Part shown: one piece after another, positions 36,989-46,151 of the stretch | Position numbering within the stretch: position 1 is the stretch's first letter | How the letters are laid out: the number at the start of each line of letters is the position of its first letter | From: an uncultured Acetatifactor sp. | Lineage (GTDB): Bacteria > Bacillota > Clostridia > Lachnospirales > Lachnospiraceae | Direction of reading: 5' to 3' | NCBI GenBank assembly: GCA_910585615.1 | Contig: CAJUFO010000002.1 | Coordinates: 62,001-126,000, forward strand | Length of the DNA: 64,000 bases | Position numbers and translations under genes: made by a program | Notes under the pieces: generated by a model | The model's database searches: none | Told to the model about the DNA's origin: nothing | What the model saw: the letters and a program-made list of their open reading frames with translations, nothing else

Positions 36989-37912
36989 ATGGAAGCTACG
37001 AAGAAAAAAAGCAAATTACTTGAAATCTGGAAAGCGAGGTACCTGTACATACTTCTTTTGCCCCTGCTGGTCTGGCTGGCAGTGTTCTGCTATGCCCCCA
37101 TGTACGGTGTGCTCATGGCCTTCAAGAACTACAGCGCAAAGCTGGGGGTTTTGGGGAGCCCGTGGGTGGGGCTGCAGCATTTCAAGAGAATTTTCATTAC
37201 GCCGGACGCTATGAGGTCGATCAACAATACCATCGTGATCAGCGCCAGCAGGCTGCTTTTTGAGTTCCCCATGCCTATCATCATGGCTATCATGATTACC
37301 GAGATGCCCGGTAACCGCACGAAAAAGATATATCAGACCATTTTTACGTTCCCCCATTTCCTCTCCTGGGTCGTGGTGGCGAACATCGTGACCAACTTCA
37401 TGGCCCAGGGCGGCGCGATCAATATCCTTTTGGATAACCTGGGATTTGAGAAGATTAATTTCCTGACCACCAAGCCTCTGTTCAGGCCTCTGCTCTACAT
37501 CACCTCCAACTGGAAGGAGATGGGATGGTCCGCCATCATCTACATGGCGGCCATAGCGGGCATCGACACCACGCTCTATGAAGCGGCCAAGGTGGACGGC
37601 GCCACCCGGCTGAAGCAGATATGGCATGTGACCCTGCCCGGCATCCTGAGCACCATCGTCATCATGTTCATCCTCCAGGTAGGCGGCATGATGAACGCCG
37701 GTTTCGACCAGGTCTTCAACCTGCGCAACAGCGCGGTAAAGGATATCTCCCAGATCCTGGACACCTATGTCTATGACATCACTTTCCTGAGCACGCCGAA
37801 TTACGGTTTCTCCACGGCGGTAGGATTGTTCAAGTCCGTGATCAACTTCTTCCTGCTGTTCCTGGCGAACACGGTGACGAAGAAGATCAGCGGACAGGGA
37901 ATGTTCGCTTAA
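36989..37912 (+). CDS. sugar ABC transporter permease, LplB type
   Basis: A 307-residue permease with six membrane segments. The cytoplasmic EAA loop, which contacts the ATPase, is EAAKVDGATRLKQIWHVTLP. FCYAPMYGVLMAFKNY near residue 30 is typical of the LplB/oligosaccharide CUT1 branch. GGGGGACGG lies before the start. Together with the next two genes it forms an importer without its own ATPase; CUT1 systems in Firmicutes usually share an MsmX-like ATPase encoded elsewhere. Divergence from murQ and linkage to a hexosaminidase suggest amino-sugar oligosaccharides as the cargo. Confidence 0.95.
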   Translation: MEATKKKSKLLEIWKARYLYILLLPLLVWLAVFCYAPMYGVLMAFKNYSAKLGVLGSPWVGLQHFKRIFITPDAMRSINNTIVISASRLLFEFPMPIIMAIMITEMPGNRTKKIYQTIFTFPHFLSWVVVANIVTNFMAQGGAINILLDNLGFEKINFLTTKPLFRPLLYITSNWKEMGWSAIIYMAAIAGIDTTLYEAAKVDGATRLKQIWHVTLPGILSTIVIMFILQVGGMMNAGFDQVFNLRNSAVKDISQILDTYVYDITFLSTPNYGFSTAVGLFKSVINFFLLFLANTVTKKISGQGMFA

Positions 37913-37939
37913 GCGAAGACAGGAAAGGAGACAGAGAGT

Positions 37940-38839
37940 ATGAAGAACCCGAAAATCAAGAAGAGACATAAATGGCAGGGCACGGAGATCTTCTCCGTAA
38001 TCGTCCTGACGATCATAGCCATATTGATAGTCGTTCCTTTCTGGAACGCGGTGGTGATTTCCCTGGAGACATCGGCCGCTTTCAGCCGCAAGCCCTTCTC
38101 CTGGCTGCCCGGGGAGTTCACCCTGGCCAACTATGACTACCTGCTGTTCCAGAACAGCGGCGCCATGATTACGGCATATAAGGCTACCATAGGGATTACG
38201 GTGGTAGGCACATTCTTGGGAATGCTGGTGTCGGTCATGGGGGCATATGCCTTCTCCAGAAAGTTCCCGGGGAAGAAGTTCTTCTTCATGGCCATGCTGT
38301 TCACCATGTTCTTCGGCGGCGGCCTGATTCCCACCTACCTGCTGATCAAGGGCATGGGGCTGCTGGACACTTACACCATATTGGTGCTGCTGGGCATGAT
38401 TTCCACCTACAATATCATCATCATGAAGAACGGTTTCGAGAGCACGCCCATGGATCTCCAGGAGGCGGCCATGATAGACGGAGCCAACGACCTGACGGTA
38501 TTCGCCAAGATTATGCTTCCTCTGCAGAAGCCCCTGATTGCCACGTTCTCCCTGTTCACCGCAGTGGGATACTGGAACAGCTGGTACTGGCCCATGCTCC
38601 TTTTGAGCAGCGGCGACAAGACCGTGCTGCAGCTGTTCCTGCGCTCCATCGTCAATGCCCTGACATCCCAGGAGGGCACCAAGAATATGGCGGCTTCCGG
38701 CCAGGCGTTCCAGAACACCTTCTCCCAGGGCGTGAAGATGGCGGCAGTGTTCGCGGTCATGCTTCCCATCATGGTGGTATACCCGTTCTTGCAGAAGTAT
38801 TTCGTAAAAGGCATGCTGGTAGGGGCGGTGAAGATGTAG
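37940..38839 (+). CDS. sugar ABC transporter permease, YtcP/MalG type
   Basis: A 299-residue second permease, 27 bases after the first and preceded by GGAAAGGAGA. It has six membrane segments, and EAAMIDGANDLTVFAKIMLP as its EAA loop. The N-terminal region FWNAVVISLETSAAFSR and the C-terminal FVKGMLVGAVKM are characteristic of YtcP-like partners of LplB. It completes the membrane channel of the importer. Confidence 0.95.
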   Translation: MKNPKIKKRHKWQGTEIFSVIVLTIIAILIVVPFWNAVVISLETSAAFSRKPFSWLPGEFTLANYDYLLFQNSGAMITAYKATIGITVVGTFLGMLVSVMGAYAFSRKFPGKKFFFMAMLFTMFFGGGLIPTYLLIKGMGLLDTYTILVLLGMISTYNIIIMKNGFESTPMDLQEAAMIDGANDLTVFAKIMLPLQKPLIATFSLFTAVGYWNSWYWPMLLLSSGDKTVLQLFLRSIVNALTSQEGTKNMAASGQAFQNTFSQGVKMAAVFAVMLPIMVVYPFLQKYFVKGMLVGAVKM

Positions 38840-38934
38840 TTCCGGATATCTGTGAAAGTATTATGAACCCGGCGCCGGGGAACCGCGCCGGAAGTAATAC
38901 AAATATAAATTCATTTCCATGAAAGGAGAGTATT

Positions 38935-40611
38935 ATGAGAAAGGTAAAAAAGTTTGCTGCACTGTTGCTGTGCGGCGCGCTGACGCTTTCCGCTCTGACG
39001 GGCTGCGGCGGCGATGACGGAGGCTCTTCCAAGGAGAGCAGCTCTGCTCCGGAAGAATCCAAGGCGGAGGAGAGCAAGGCAGAGGATGCCGGCGGCGAGG
39101 CGGAAGATGCCGGTGGCGAGGCAGAGGACGCAGGCGGCGAAGCCGCAAGCGGAGACGCGGTCCACTTCACCTTTACGGCTTACAACTGTATCGCCGGTAA
39201 GGACTACAAGGATCCCCTGTTCCTCTGGATCAACGAGAAATTCGGCGTGGACATGGAAGTCATGGCCAATGAGCCCAGCGGCGCTGACGAGAGGTTCCGT
39301 ACATGGGTCATGGGCGGCACGCTTCCCGACTGTGCAAACTGGGAAGGATTCACGTTTGCCGAGTATTATTCCTACATCGATCAGGGCCTGCTTGGCGCGC
39401 TGCCTGACGGCTGGGAGGAGAAGTATCCCAACATCGCCAAGATGGTAGAGGCCTCCGGCTACGCGGAGTATCTGAAGGTGGACGGCAAGACCTATGGCGT
39501 TCCCCACGTTGTGTTCAACAATTTCCTGAAGATGGATCCCCCCATCAACCATGCGACCCTGTTCTTCAGAAAGGACTGGGCGGCAGAGGTAGGCATGCCT
39601 GACATGGGCAAGGACTACTACGTCACCATCTCTGAACTGAAGCAGTATCTGGAGAAGGTAAAAGAGGCGGGCCTGACCAACGATTCCTTCGTGAGCGACA
39701 GCCCCGGAAACATCGACCAGATGTTCGGATATGCCACAGGCACCCCTTATGGCCGTACCTTCATCGAGACCCCGGAAGGCTTTAAGTATACCTTCGTGGA
39801 TGACAGGGACAAATGGATCAACATGATTGAGATCATGAGGGAGTGGTATCAGGCAGGCCTGATCGATCCCGACTATGTGGTCATCAACGATATCTATGAT
39901 GCCCGTGCCGCTCTGATGGCAGGTACGCTGGCTGCCATGTACGACAGCGGCGACTGCGGAAATACCAATACCTATATGACAGGTTACCAGGGGAACTTCC
40001 CGGATCAGGATCCCTACGATATCATCGGCGGAGCCCACATCGTTCCAGATGAAGGCGTAAGCGCCGGCTCCATCCTGGAGGTAGGCAACTACTGGACCGT
40101 GCAGGTCTTCAATCCTGATACGGATGAAGCTACGATGGCGAAGATCATGGAAGTCATGGATTGGGCCTGCACGGCTGAGGGCGAGGCTTCCGTACAGATT
40201 GGTATCCCCGAGGTGGACTGGAAGTATGCGGATGACGGCAGCATCGAGCCCATCAACAACATCGATATCACCGTGTATCCTTCCACCGAGATTCTGGGAA
40301 CGGCATTCAGCCACTGCCAGGACGAAATCGGATATTCCGGAGCAAGGGCAGATATGGACAAGCGCGCGATCGACCAGGCGCTGGCTGTCTTTGAGGTCAA
40401 GAAGCAGGGTACTGTCATTCCTTACGAGAAGAACTACACCATCTTCAGCAGCCCTACGAAGGATATGTACTCCGTGGCTTATGGGGATAAGATCAACGAG
40501 CTGGTTACCGGCACCGATGACATCGCTTCCACATGGGATGCCTTCTTTGAGGAGAACAGAGGTATGTGGGAGCCCCTGCTGAACGAGCTTAACGAGCACT
40601 TCGGCTATTGA
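38935..40611 (+). CDS. lipoprotein sugar-binding protein of the ABC importer
   Basis: A 558-residue extracellular solute-binding protein behind GAAAGGAGAG. The signal peptide ends in a lipobox, SALTGC, so Cys after residue 22 is lipid-modified. A Ser/Glu/Ala/Gly-rich tether follows; within it, bases 39082-39144 contain three 21-base repeats encoding EDAGGEA-like units. The rest is a large type 2 binding fold of the LplA/YtcQ group (NEKFGVDMEVM, GGTLPDCANWEGF, QMFGYATGTPYGRTF). The ligand is not evident from sequence; the neighbourhood suggests a GlcNAc- or MurNAc-containing saccharide. A hairpin, not a clear terminator, separates it from the GH20 gene. Confidence 0.93.
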   Translation: MRKVKKFAALLLCGALTLSALTGCGGDDGGSSKESSSAPEESKAEESKAEDAGGEAEDAGGEAEDAGGEAASGDAVHFTFTAYNCIAGKDYKDPLFLWINEKFGVDMEVMANEPSGADERFRTWVMGGTLPDCANWEGFTFAEYYSYIDQGLLGALPDGWEEKYPNIAKMVEASGYAEYLKVDGKTYGVPHVVFNNFLKMDPPINHATLFFRKDWAAEVGMPDMGKDYYVTISELKQYLEKVKEAGLTNDSFVSDSPGNIDQMFGYATGTPYGRTFIETPEGFKYTFVDDRDKWINMIEIMREWYQAGLIDPDYVVINDIYDARAALMAGTLAAMYDSGDCGNTNTYMTGYQGNFPDQDPYDIIGGAHIVPDEGVSAGSILEVGNYWTVQVFNPDTDEATMAKIMEVMDWACTAEGEASVQIGIPEVDWKYADDGSIEPINNIDITVYPSTEILGTAFSHCQDEIGYSGARADMDKRAIDQALAVFEVKKQGTVIPYEKNYTIFSSPTKDMYSVAYGDKINELVTGTDDIASTWDAFFEENRGMWEPLLNELNEHFGY

Positions 40612-40698
40612 GAAGAGCGCGGTGCGCGGGAAAGAGCACAGAAAGCATTGAAATAGCGAAACACAGCAATGATATGACAGAAATGAAGTAAGCACGGA

Positions 40699-40738
40699 CG
40701 GCTCCCTTGTCCCCTTATGAAAAGGGGCAGGGGAGCCG
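40699..40738 (+). other. strong intergenic RNA hairpin between binding-protein and GH20 genes
   Basis: CGGCTCCC and GGGAGCCG form the lower stem, CCCCTT and AAGGGG the upper stem around ATGA. The following bases (AAAGTATATA) are not a T-run, so it is unlikely to stop transcription fully. Such hairpins often protect the upstream mRNA and raise binding-protein levels relative to downstream genes. Confidence 0.6.
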
Positions 40739-40825
40739 AAAGTATATATAAAGGCAGCGGACTGCCGCAACGGGCAGCAGCAGGCAGCCTGCAATGCGCG
40801 GCGCTGAGATAAGGAGGTTGTCAAT

Positions 40826-42826
40826 ATGGGAATTCCAAAGCTTTATTTTTACGGTGACATCGAGGGCCTGGTTCCGGCTCTGAAGGGGCTGGAGGGGGAC
40901 GGATATTTCAGGCTGTGCGGCAAGGACGAGGGAGGCTTTCCGGTAAAGGCGGAAAGCGGGGCGGAGAATCTGGTGAGCTGCGACGGGCAGAGCGCCTGCA
41001 TCCGCTTCGAATCCAGGACGCTGTTCTTCCGTCAGTTGGGGCGGCTGCTGGGGCGGCTGCCGGAAGCCTTTGAGGAGAAGACGGTCAAATATTTCGATGA
41101 GCTGGGGGCCATGTTCGACCTTTCCCGGAACAATGTGATATCCGTGGAGGGCTTCCAGGGCTTCATGAGGAAGCTGGCGCTGATGGGGTACACCTATATC
41201 TTCTTATATATGGAAGATACTTATGAGGTGGAGGAGCTGCCCTACTTCGGGTACATGAGGGGCAGGTACACCCAGGAGGAGCTGTCCCGGATGGACGCCT
41301 ACGCGGCGGATTACGGAATCGAGCTGATTCCCTGCATCCAGACGCTGGGGCATCTGGAGAAGTACCTGCGCTGGCCGGTGGCGTTCCCTATAAGGGATAC
41401 GGAGAACGTGCTGCTGGTAGGCGCGCCGGAGACGAAGGAGTTCCTGCGGAGCATCCTGAAGGCAGCCACCGCGCCCTTCCGTTCCTCCAGGATCCATCTG
41501 GGCATGGACGAGGCCTGGGGGCTGGGAAGCGGCATGTACCTGGCGAAGAACGGCTACAAGCCCTCTCTGGAGATTCTTCGGGACCATCTGGAGATGGTGA
41601 TGGACGTGTGCCGGGAAATCGACCTGGAGCCCATGATTTGGAGCGACATGTTCTTCCGGCCTTTGAACGAGAGCGGCGATTATTACGACCAGTCCCCCAT
41701 CGAGGAGAAGACCCTGGAGCAGATCAGGGCCTCCATCCCGGAGGGGCTGTCGCTGGTATACTGGGACTATTACCACGCGGAGAAGGAGGTGTACTCCAGG
41801 CTGCTGGAGAAGCACCAGCAGCTCACGGACCGCATCGTCTTCGCAGGGGGCATCTGGACCTGGAACGGCATCTCCCCCAACCAGGGGAAGGCCTTCCGCG
41901 TCACCAGGGAAGGCCTCGGGGCCTGCAGGGAGCGGGGCATCCGCAATGTCTGTACCACCATGTGGGGGGACAATGGCGGCGAGACCTCCAGCCTCTGCGC
42001 CCTGATCGGGATGCAGCTGTTCGGCGAGTATGCCTACAATGAGGATCCCACCAACGAGGAAGTCTTCCGCAGCTTCCGGGCGTGCTGCCGGGAGGACGGC
42101 CAGGCGTTCTACGACCTGCGGCTGCTGGATGAAATCCCCTCCGTGCCGGAGGAGAACCTCCACAGCGCCAATCCCTCCAAGTTCCTGTTGTACCAGAATC
42201 CGCTCTACGGTCTCTTCGACAGGCATGTGGAGGATTTCCTGAAGGATGCGCTGAAGACGGCAGGGCGCGACCCGGAGGATCCGGCCCAGATGGAGGCCAT
42301 CCTCTTCGGGGAGGACGAGGAGCTCCACGGCCTGTACGATTACTATATGGATCTGGCCGGAAAGCTGCGGGGCTATATGCGGAAATCCGAGGGGAACGCC
42401 CTGATGTTCGCCCACTACGCGAACCTGGCACAGTTCCTGGCGGACAAGGCGGAGCTGGGCTGCGCCATCCGCTTCGCCTACGACGCGGGCAGGGACGACC
42501 TGACAGAGGAGTGCATGGACAGATGCGCAGGGCTCCTGGAGCAGTTGCCCGCGCTGGCGGACACCTGGCGTAAGCTCTGGAGGAGCACCAGCAAGGCTGT
42601 GGGCTTCGAGGTGATAACCATCCGCCTGGGAGCGCTGGAGGCCCAGTTGAAATACGCGCTGGAATGCCTGGATGCCTTCTGCCATGAAGGGGCAAAGATA
42701 GAGGAGCTGGAACTGGAGCTTCTGCACTACGGCTCCATGCGGCCCAGGCAGGAAGGGGCGGCCCTGGACATCAACTGCCCGTTCTGGGACAGGATCGCCG
42801 CCATGAACCCTGTGGGCGGAGTATGA
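40826..42826 (+). CDS. cytosolic GH20 family beta-N-acetylhexosaminidase
   Basis: A 666-residue enzyme with a strong AAGGAGGTTG site and no signal peptide. After a small N-terminal domain, the catalytic barrel starts near residue 105 (SVEGFQGFMRKLALMGYTYI). It contains PCIQTLGHLEKYLRW and the adjacent Asp-Glu catalytic pair in IHLGMDEAWGLG, which matches the GH20 substrate-assisted pattern (DE after a short beta strand). MIWSDMFFR, IWTWNGIS and MWGDNGGE supply further sugar contacts. The C-terminal 200 residues are helical. It likely removes terminal GlcNAc or GalNAc from saccharides brought in by the preceding ABC importer. A terminator follows. Confidence 0.88.
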   Translation: MGIPKLYFYGDIEGLVPALKGLEGDGYFRLCGKDEGGFPVKAESGAENLVSCDGQSACIRFESRTLFFRQLGRLLGRLPEAFEEKTVKYFDELGAMFDLSRNNVISVEGFQGFMRKLALMGYTYIFLYMEDTYEVEELPYFGYMRGRYTQEELSRMDAYAADYGIELIPCIQTLGHLEKYLRWPVAFPIRDTENVLLVGAPETKEFLRSILKAATAPFRSSRIHLGMDEAWGLGSGMYLAKNGYKPSLEILRDHLEMVMDVCREIDLEPMIWSDMFFRPLNESGDYYDQSPIEEKTLEQIRASIPEGLSLVYWDYYHAEKEVYSRLLEKHQQLTDRIVFAGGIWTWNGISPNQGKAFRVTREGLGACRERGIRNVCTTMWGDNGGETSSLCALIGMQLFGEYAYNEDPTNEEVFRSFRACCREDGQAFYDLRLLDEIPSVPEENLHSANPSKFLLYQNPLYGLFDRHVEDFLKDALKTAGRDPEDPAQMEAILFGEDEELHGLYDYYMDLAGKLRGYMRKSEGNALMFAHYANLAQFLADKAELGCAIRFAYDAGRDDLTEECMDRCAGLLEQLPALADTWRKLWRSTSKAVGFEVITIRLGALEAQLKYALECLDAFCHEGAKIEELELELLHYGSMRPRQEGAALDINCPFWDRIAAMNPVGGV

Positions 42827-42863
42827 TGAAGGTGTAATATAAGAACGTGAATTAATCAAATGA

Positions 42864-42919
42864 GGCTCCTTTCCGAAAGGGCGGAATTCCGCTGTCTTTC
42901 GGGAGGGAGCCTGTTTTTT
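42864..42919 (+). terminator. Rho-independent terminator of the amino-sugar operon
   Basis: GGCTCC pairs with GGAGCC and CCGAAAG with CTTTCGG, followed by TG and six T residues. Confidence 0.9.
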
Positions 42920-42929
42920 GCTTCTGTTA

Positions 42930-43147
42930 TGTTCCACAAAAATATAGCTGTAATCGGATTCGGCATCATATTGCGATGAGATTCTTGTGCCTGATTGGGG
43001 GAATGCCTCAAGTCGTCGGATTCCTTTCGTTATCTTGCCCATAATCTTTTGCGAGCCGCTTTCTCCGTAGGCTTGCGTTAATTCGCTGCGGAGCTTTTTA
43101 GCTTTCTTCTGACGATCTGTGAATATTCCAATTTAGCCAAATCATGA
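42930..43147 (-). pseudogene. broken RelE/ParE-type toxin gene
   Basis: Its ATG overlaps the TGA of the antitoxin gene, but the frame ends after 15 codons. Two other frames contain the expected toxin: LAKLEYSQIVRRK, then LRSELTQAYGESGS, IMGKITKGIRRLEAFPQSG and DYSYIFVEHN. That order matches the RelE/ParE plasmid-stabilisation family. The gene therefore carries a frameshift near the start and another in an A-rich run near 43113, and its last strand is missing. It fills most of the gap between the GH20 terminator and the antitoxin. Confidence 0.75.
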
Positions 43148-43399
43148 CACCCCCAGCTCTTTTTCTAATTCATCTGCGGATATGGTTCCTTCAGCAATCA
43201 CTGATTTTTCGGCTTCCTGAAGCTTTAGCAGCAACTGATTTAAGGCCTTCTGCTTATCCAGCTCATCTAATTCCTGCATGTCGATAATGGCGCAGGAGCC
43301 ATGTCCGTTGCGGGTAAGATAGACTCGGTTCCCATAGGAAACCTCATTTACCACCGCTGTGTAATTTCTCAAGTCTGATATGGGTTTTATATTCGGCAT
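43142..43399 (-). CDS. Phd/YefM-type antitoxin, orphan
   Basis: An 85-residue protein preceded by GGAGG. The N-terminal DNA-binding half follows the Phd/YefM pattern: ISDLRNYTAVVNEVSYGNRVYLTRNGHG and CAIIDMQELDEL. The C-terminal acidic helix (LQEAEKSVIAEGTISADELEKELG) would wrap a RelE-type toxin. The partner toxin gene immediately downstream is broken, so this copy can only autoregulate or neutralise a related toxin elsewhere. The segment around it is A/T-richer than the flanking operons. Confidence 0.88.
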   Translation of the reverse strand: MPNIKPISDLRNYTAVVNEVSYGNRVYLTRNGHGSCAIIDMQELDELDKQKALNQLLLKLQEAEKSVIAEGTISADELEKELGVS

Positions 43400-43458
43400 T
43401 TCGCATCCTCCAATTCTTCCAAACTTCCAGTCGGTTCTCTACACACCTTTCTGATAGT

Positions 43459-43488
43459 ATTATACCAGTTGTCTGCCGTCGCCTGCAA
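43459..43488 (-). promoter_or_regulatory. promoter of the antitoxin gene
   Basis: On the minus strand TTGCAG is followed after 18 bases by TATAAT, about 60 bases before the antitoxin start. Confidence 0.65.
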
Positions 43489-43548
43489 CAAATTTGCATG
43501 GAAATTTACAGCAAAATTTATGGCATGTGGATGCGCGGCTGTCTGCCT

Positions 43549-44343
43549 TTACATCCTTGCCTCCATAAGATTGCTGGAGGCATACCGCCGAAGCCCACGG
43601 TAGAACACTGCTGTCGCCAGGGCGCAGATCAGGACGGTGTAGAACAGGATTCGGGCCAGGCTTCCCATATCGAAATCCACCATCACATGCACCGGCCGGT
43701 AGATGACCATGCCCACGGGGAGGACCTGGTAGAGCAGGAACCTGGCCGCGCCGTGGAAGATGCCGTCCGGGTAGGTGGAGAAGCTGATGGAGCTGTTCAT
43801 CAGATGCTGGGCGAAGGCGTCGGCCCGCAGGAACCAGAAGGACAGGCTCCCCAGCAGCAGGGCGAAGGCCGCCAGGATCACAGCCCCTGTCACCGTGAAC
43901 AGCAGGAACAGGAACAGCCGCTTCAGGCTGAAGCAGAAGACGCACAGCAGGATCAGTCCGTAGAGCAGGTCGCCGATGGCCGAGGTGTTGGTGGCGGAGG
44001 TGATTACGCTAAGCAGCACGTTCTTGGGCTGTACCAGGTAGGAGTCCAGCTTCCCGCTGACGATCAGGTCGGGCAGGGAGAAGGCTCTGGCAAAGAGGAT
44101 TCTGGACAGGCCGAAGGTGCTGGCGGCCAGGCCCCACAGCAGCATGACCTCCCGCATGGTGTAGCCGCCGATGTCCTCTTTTATATGGAAGAGAATCATC
44201 CATTGCAGGATGAAGGCGGCATTGTTCAGGACCATGAAGCCGATGTTGGTGAGGAAGGTGACTTTGTTCAGCATCTCCCGCATGATATTGTATTTTACAG
44301 CCAGCAGGCATACCCGCAGCTGATTCTTAACCGCCGTTGACAT
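43549..44343 (-). CDS. ABC-2 family exporter permease (distal of two)
   Basis: A 264-residue protein with six hydrophobic segments, matching the ABC-2 membrane family found in threes with a NatA-like ATPase and a sister permease. It begins with a cytoplasmic basic segment (LRVCLLAVKYNIMREMLNK), and AGKLDSYL-like SGKLDSYLVQP in the middle is a conserved cytoplasmic turn. The gene overlaps the other permease by 17 bases, so both are likely translated together. Substrate unknown; relatives are annotated as drug or antibiotic exporters without direct evidence. Confidence 0.85.
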   Translation of the reverse strand: MSTAVKNQLRVCLLAVKYNIMREMLNKVTFLTNIGFMVLNNAAFILQWMILFHIKEDIGGYTMREVMLLWGLAASTFGLSRILFARAFSLPDLIVSGKLDSYLVQPKNVLLSVITSATNTSAIGDLLYGLILLCVFCFSLKRLFLFLLFTVTGAVILAAFALLLGSLSFWFLRADAFAQHLMNSSISFSTYPDGIFHGAARFLLYQVLPVGMVIYRPVHVMVDFDMGSLARILFYTVLICALATAVFYRGLRRYASSNLMEARM

Positions 44344-45136
44344 ACAGCTTTTTCGCCCCCTTTCCGTAGAGGAAGAGCATGAGCCCCCAGGCCACCCCCA
44401 GGTACAGGGCTTGGGCCAGGAGGATTTCCAGGTACTTTTCCGTGGAGAAATCCACGATCAGCTTGGCCGGGCCGTAACAGACCGTGTAGACAGGCGTGAG
44501 CTTCACCAGGGGCTGAAGGGCCTCCGGGAATATCTCCACCGGAAACAGGGTGCCCACCACCAGCAGGAGCTTGCTGTAGAGCCACTGGAAGGGAGCGGAG
44601 TCCTCGATCCAGAAGGAGATCATGCTGATGCACAGCCGCAGGACGGCATCGATGGTGATGCCCGCTATGACCACAGGTATCGCCGCCAGCAGGGCCAGGG
44701 GGCGGAAACGGGGCAGCGGCCCCACCAGAACCATTCCCAGCCCCGCAGCCAGCAGGGCGAACATGGGCAGCTGGATGCTCCAGCCTCCCGTATACCTGGC
44801 CAGGCAGTAGAGGCAGTAGTGATAGGGCTTGCCTATCAGGTAAGCGATATTGCCGCCCCGGATGTCCGCGGCCACCTGCCTGGTCACCATGTGGGACGGA
44901 GCGCCGAACCAGATGGTCTCCGTGATCATCACGTACCAGATCATCTGCGCCTTATCGTACCCGGCGATCAGCTCTCCCGGCGAGGAATATATGTAATTCC
45001 AGAGCTGGATGAACACAAAGATGATAATGGCGAAGCTGATGAAGCCCATGGCGATATTGGCCGCGTACTGGAGGTTCTCCATGAGCACGGACTGGTAGAT
45101 GACCCTGTATTTTCGTAAGCGAAGGCTCTTTCTCAT
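44327..45136 (-). CDS. ABC-2 family exporter permease (proximal of two)
   Basis: A 269-residue six-segment membrane protein. It shares the layout of its neighbour: a basic cytoplasmic start (LRKYRVIYQSVLMENLQY), RGGNIAYLIGKPYHY in the same place as the sister turn, and FPVEIFPEALQPLVKLTPVY in the last loop. Its start overlaps the end of the ATPase gene by four bases. The two permeases probably form a heterodimeric pore. Confidence 0.87.
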   Translation of the reverse strand: MRKSLRLRKYRVIYQSVLMENLQYAANIAMGFISFAIIIFVFIQLWNYIYSSPGELIAGYDKAQMIWYVMITETIWFGAPSHMVTRQVAADIRGGNIAYLIGKPYHYCLYCLARYTGGWSIQLPMFALLAAGLGMVLVGPLPRFRPLALLAAIPVVIAGITIDAVLRLCISMISFWIEDSAPFQWLYSKLLLVVGTLFPVEIFPEALQPLVKLTPVYTVCYGPAKLIVDFSTEKYLEILLAQALYLGVAWGLMLFLYGKGAKKLYVNGG

Positions 45137-46128
45137 GAGATTCCATCCTCCCTCCCCTCTGCTTTGTAGATTTCCGTGATGATGCTTTCCAGCGGGACAT
45201 TGGAGATATTGATGTCCTCCAGGTTCTCCGCGTCGATCATGTGCAGGGCGTCGTTGATGCGCAGCTTCCCGGTGTCCACCTGGAACTTCACCCGGCTGCC
45301 CTTCTGCTTCAGGAGGGTGATGCCCTCCGCGGCGGGCAGGGGGGCCTCCTCCCGGAGCTTGGCCTCCACGATTTTCCGGTCCAGGTAATGGTTCTTCAGA
45401 TGCTCCATGGAGTCGTCCAGCACGATCCGGCCGCTGTTCACGATGATGATGCGCCTACAGAGCTTCTCGATGTCCCCCACGTCATGGCTGGTGAGGAAGA
45501 TGGTGGTGCCAAGCTCCCGGTTCATCTGCCGGATTAGGGCCCGGATGTTCTCCTTCACCACGGGATCCAGGCCGATGGTGGGCTCGTCCAGGAACAGCAC
45601 CCTGGGCCTGTGGATCAGGGAGGCCACGATCTCGCAGCGGATTCTCTGGCCCAGGGACAGGTTCCTCACCGGGGTGTTCAGGAAGGAACCCAGCTCAAAG
45701 GTGTCCGCAAGCTCCCTTATGCGGCTCTCCGTCTCCCTGTCGGGAGAATCGTAGATCGCCCCGAAGAAGCGGAAATTGTCGTAGGGCGTCAGGTGGGTCC
45801 AGAGCTGCTCCTTCTGGCCGAACACCGTGCCGATTTCATAGGCCAGGCGCCTGCGCTGCTTCGCGGGATCGATGTCCAGCACTCTGGCACGGCCGCCGTC
45901 GGGATAGAGGATGCCCGTGAGCATTTTGATGGTGGTGCTCTTCCCCGCGCCGTTGGGGCCGATGAAGGCAAGCATCTCGCCCGCCTCCACGGAGAAGGAG
46001 ATGCCGTCCACCGCCTGCACCTCTTTGATCCTGGGGCGCAGGATTGCCTGGAGGCTCCCCTTCATGCCCTTTTCCTTCTGCCTGACCCGAAAAGTCTTCG
46101 CCAGGTTCTCTGCTTCGATTACATTCAT
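45133..46128 (-). CDS. ABC exporter ATPase
   Basis: A 331-residue ATPase; the start at 46128 follows GGGAGGAGAAG, while an upstream in-frame ATG lacks a site. Motifs: GPNGAGKSTTIKMLTG (Walker A), LSLGQRIRCE (signature), VLFLDEPTIGLD (Walker B) and the switch His in LTSHDVGDIEKLC. The C-terminal 90 residues form a small regulatory domain seen in NatA/DrrA-like exporters. It is the first gene of the leftward trio and would power the two permeases. Confidence 0.93.
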   Translation of the reverse strand: MNVIEAENLAKTFRVRQKEKGMKGSLQAILRPRIKEVQAVDGISFSVEAGEMLAFIGPNGAGKSTTIKMLTGILYPDGGRARVLDIDPAKQRRRLAYEIGTVFGQKEQLWTHLTPYDNFRFFGAIYDSPDRETESRIRELADTFELGSFLNTPVRNLSLGQRIRCEIVASLIHRPRVLFLDEPTIGLDPVVKENIRALIRQMNRELGTTIFLTSHDVGDIEKLCRRIIIVNSGRIVLDDSMEHLKNHYLDRKIVEAKLREEAPLPAAEGITLLKQKGSRVKFQVDTGKLRINDALHMIDAENLEDINISNVPLESIITEIYKAEGREDGIS

Positions 46129-46151
46129 GTCTTCTCCTCCCTCTGTGAATG

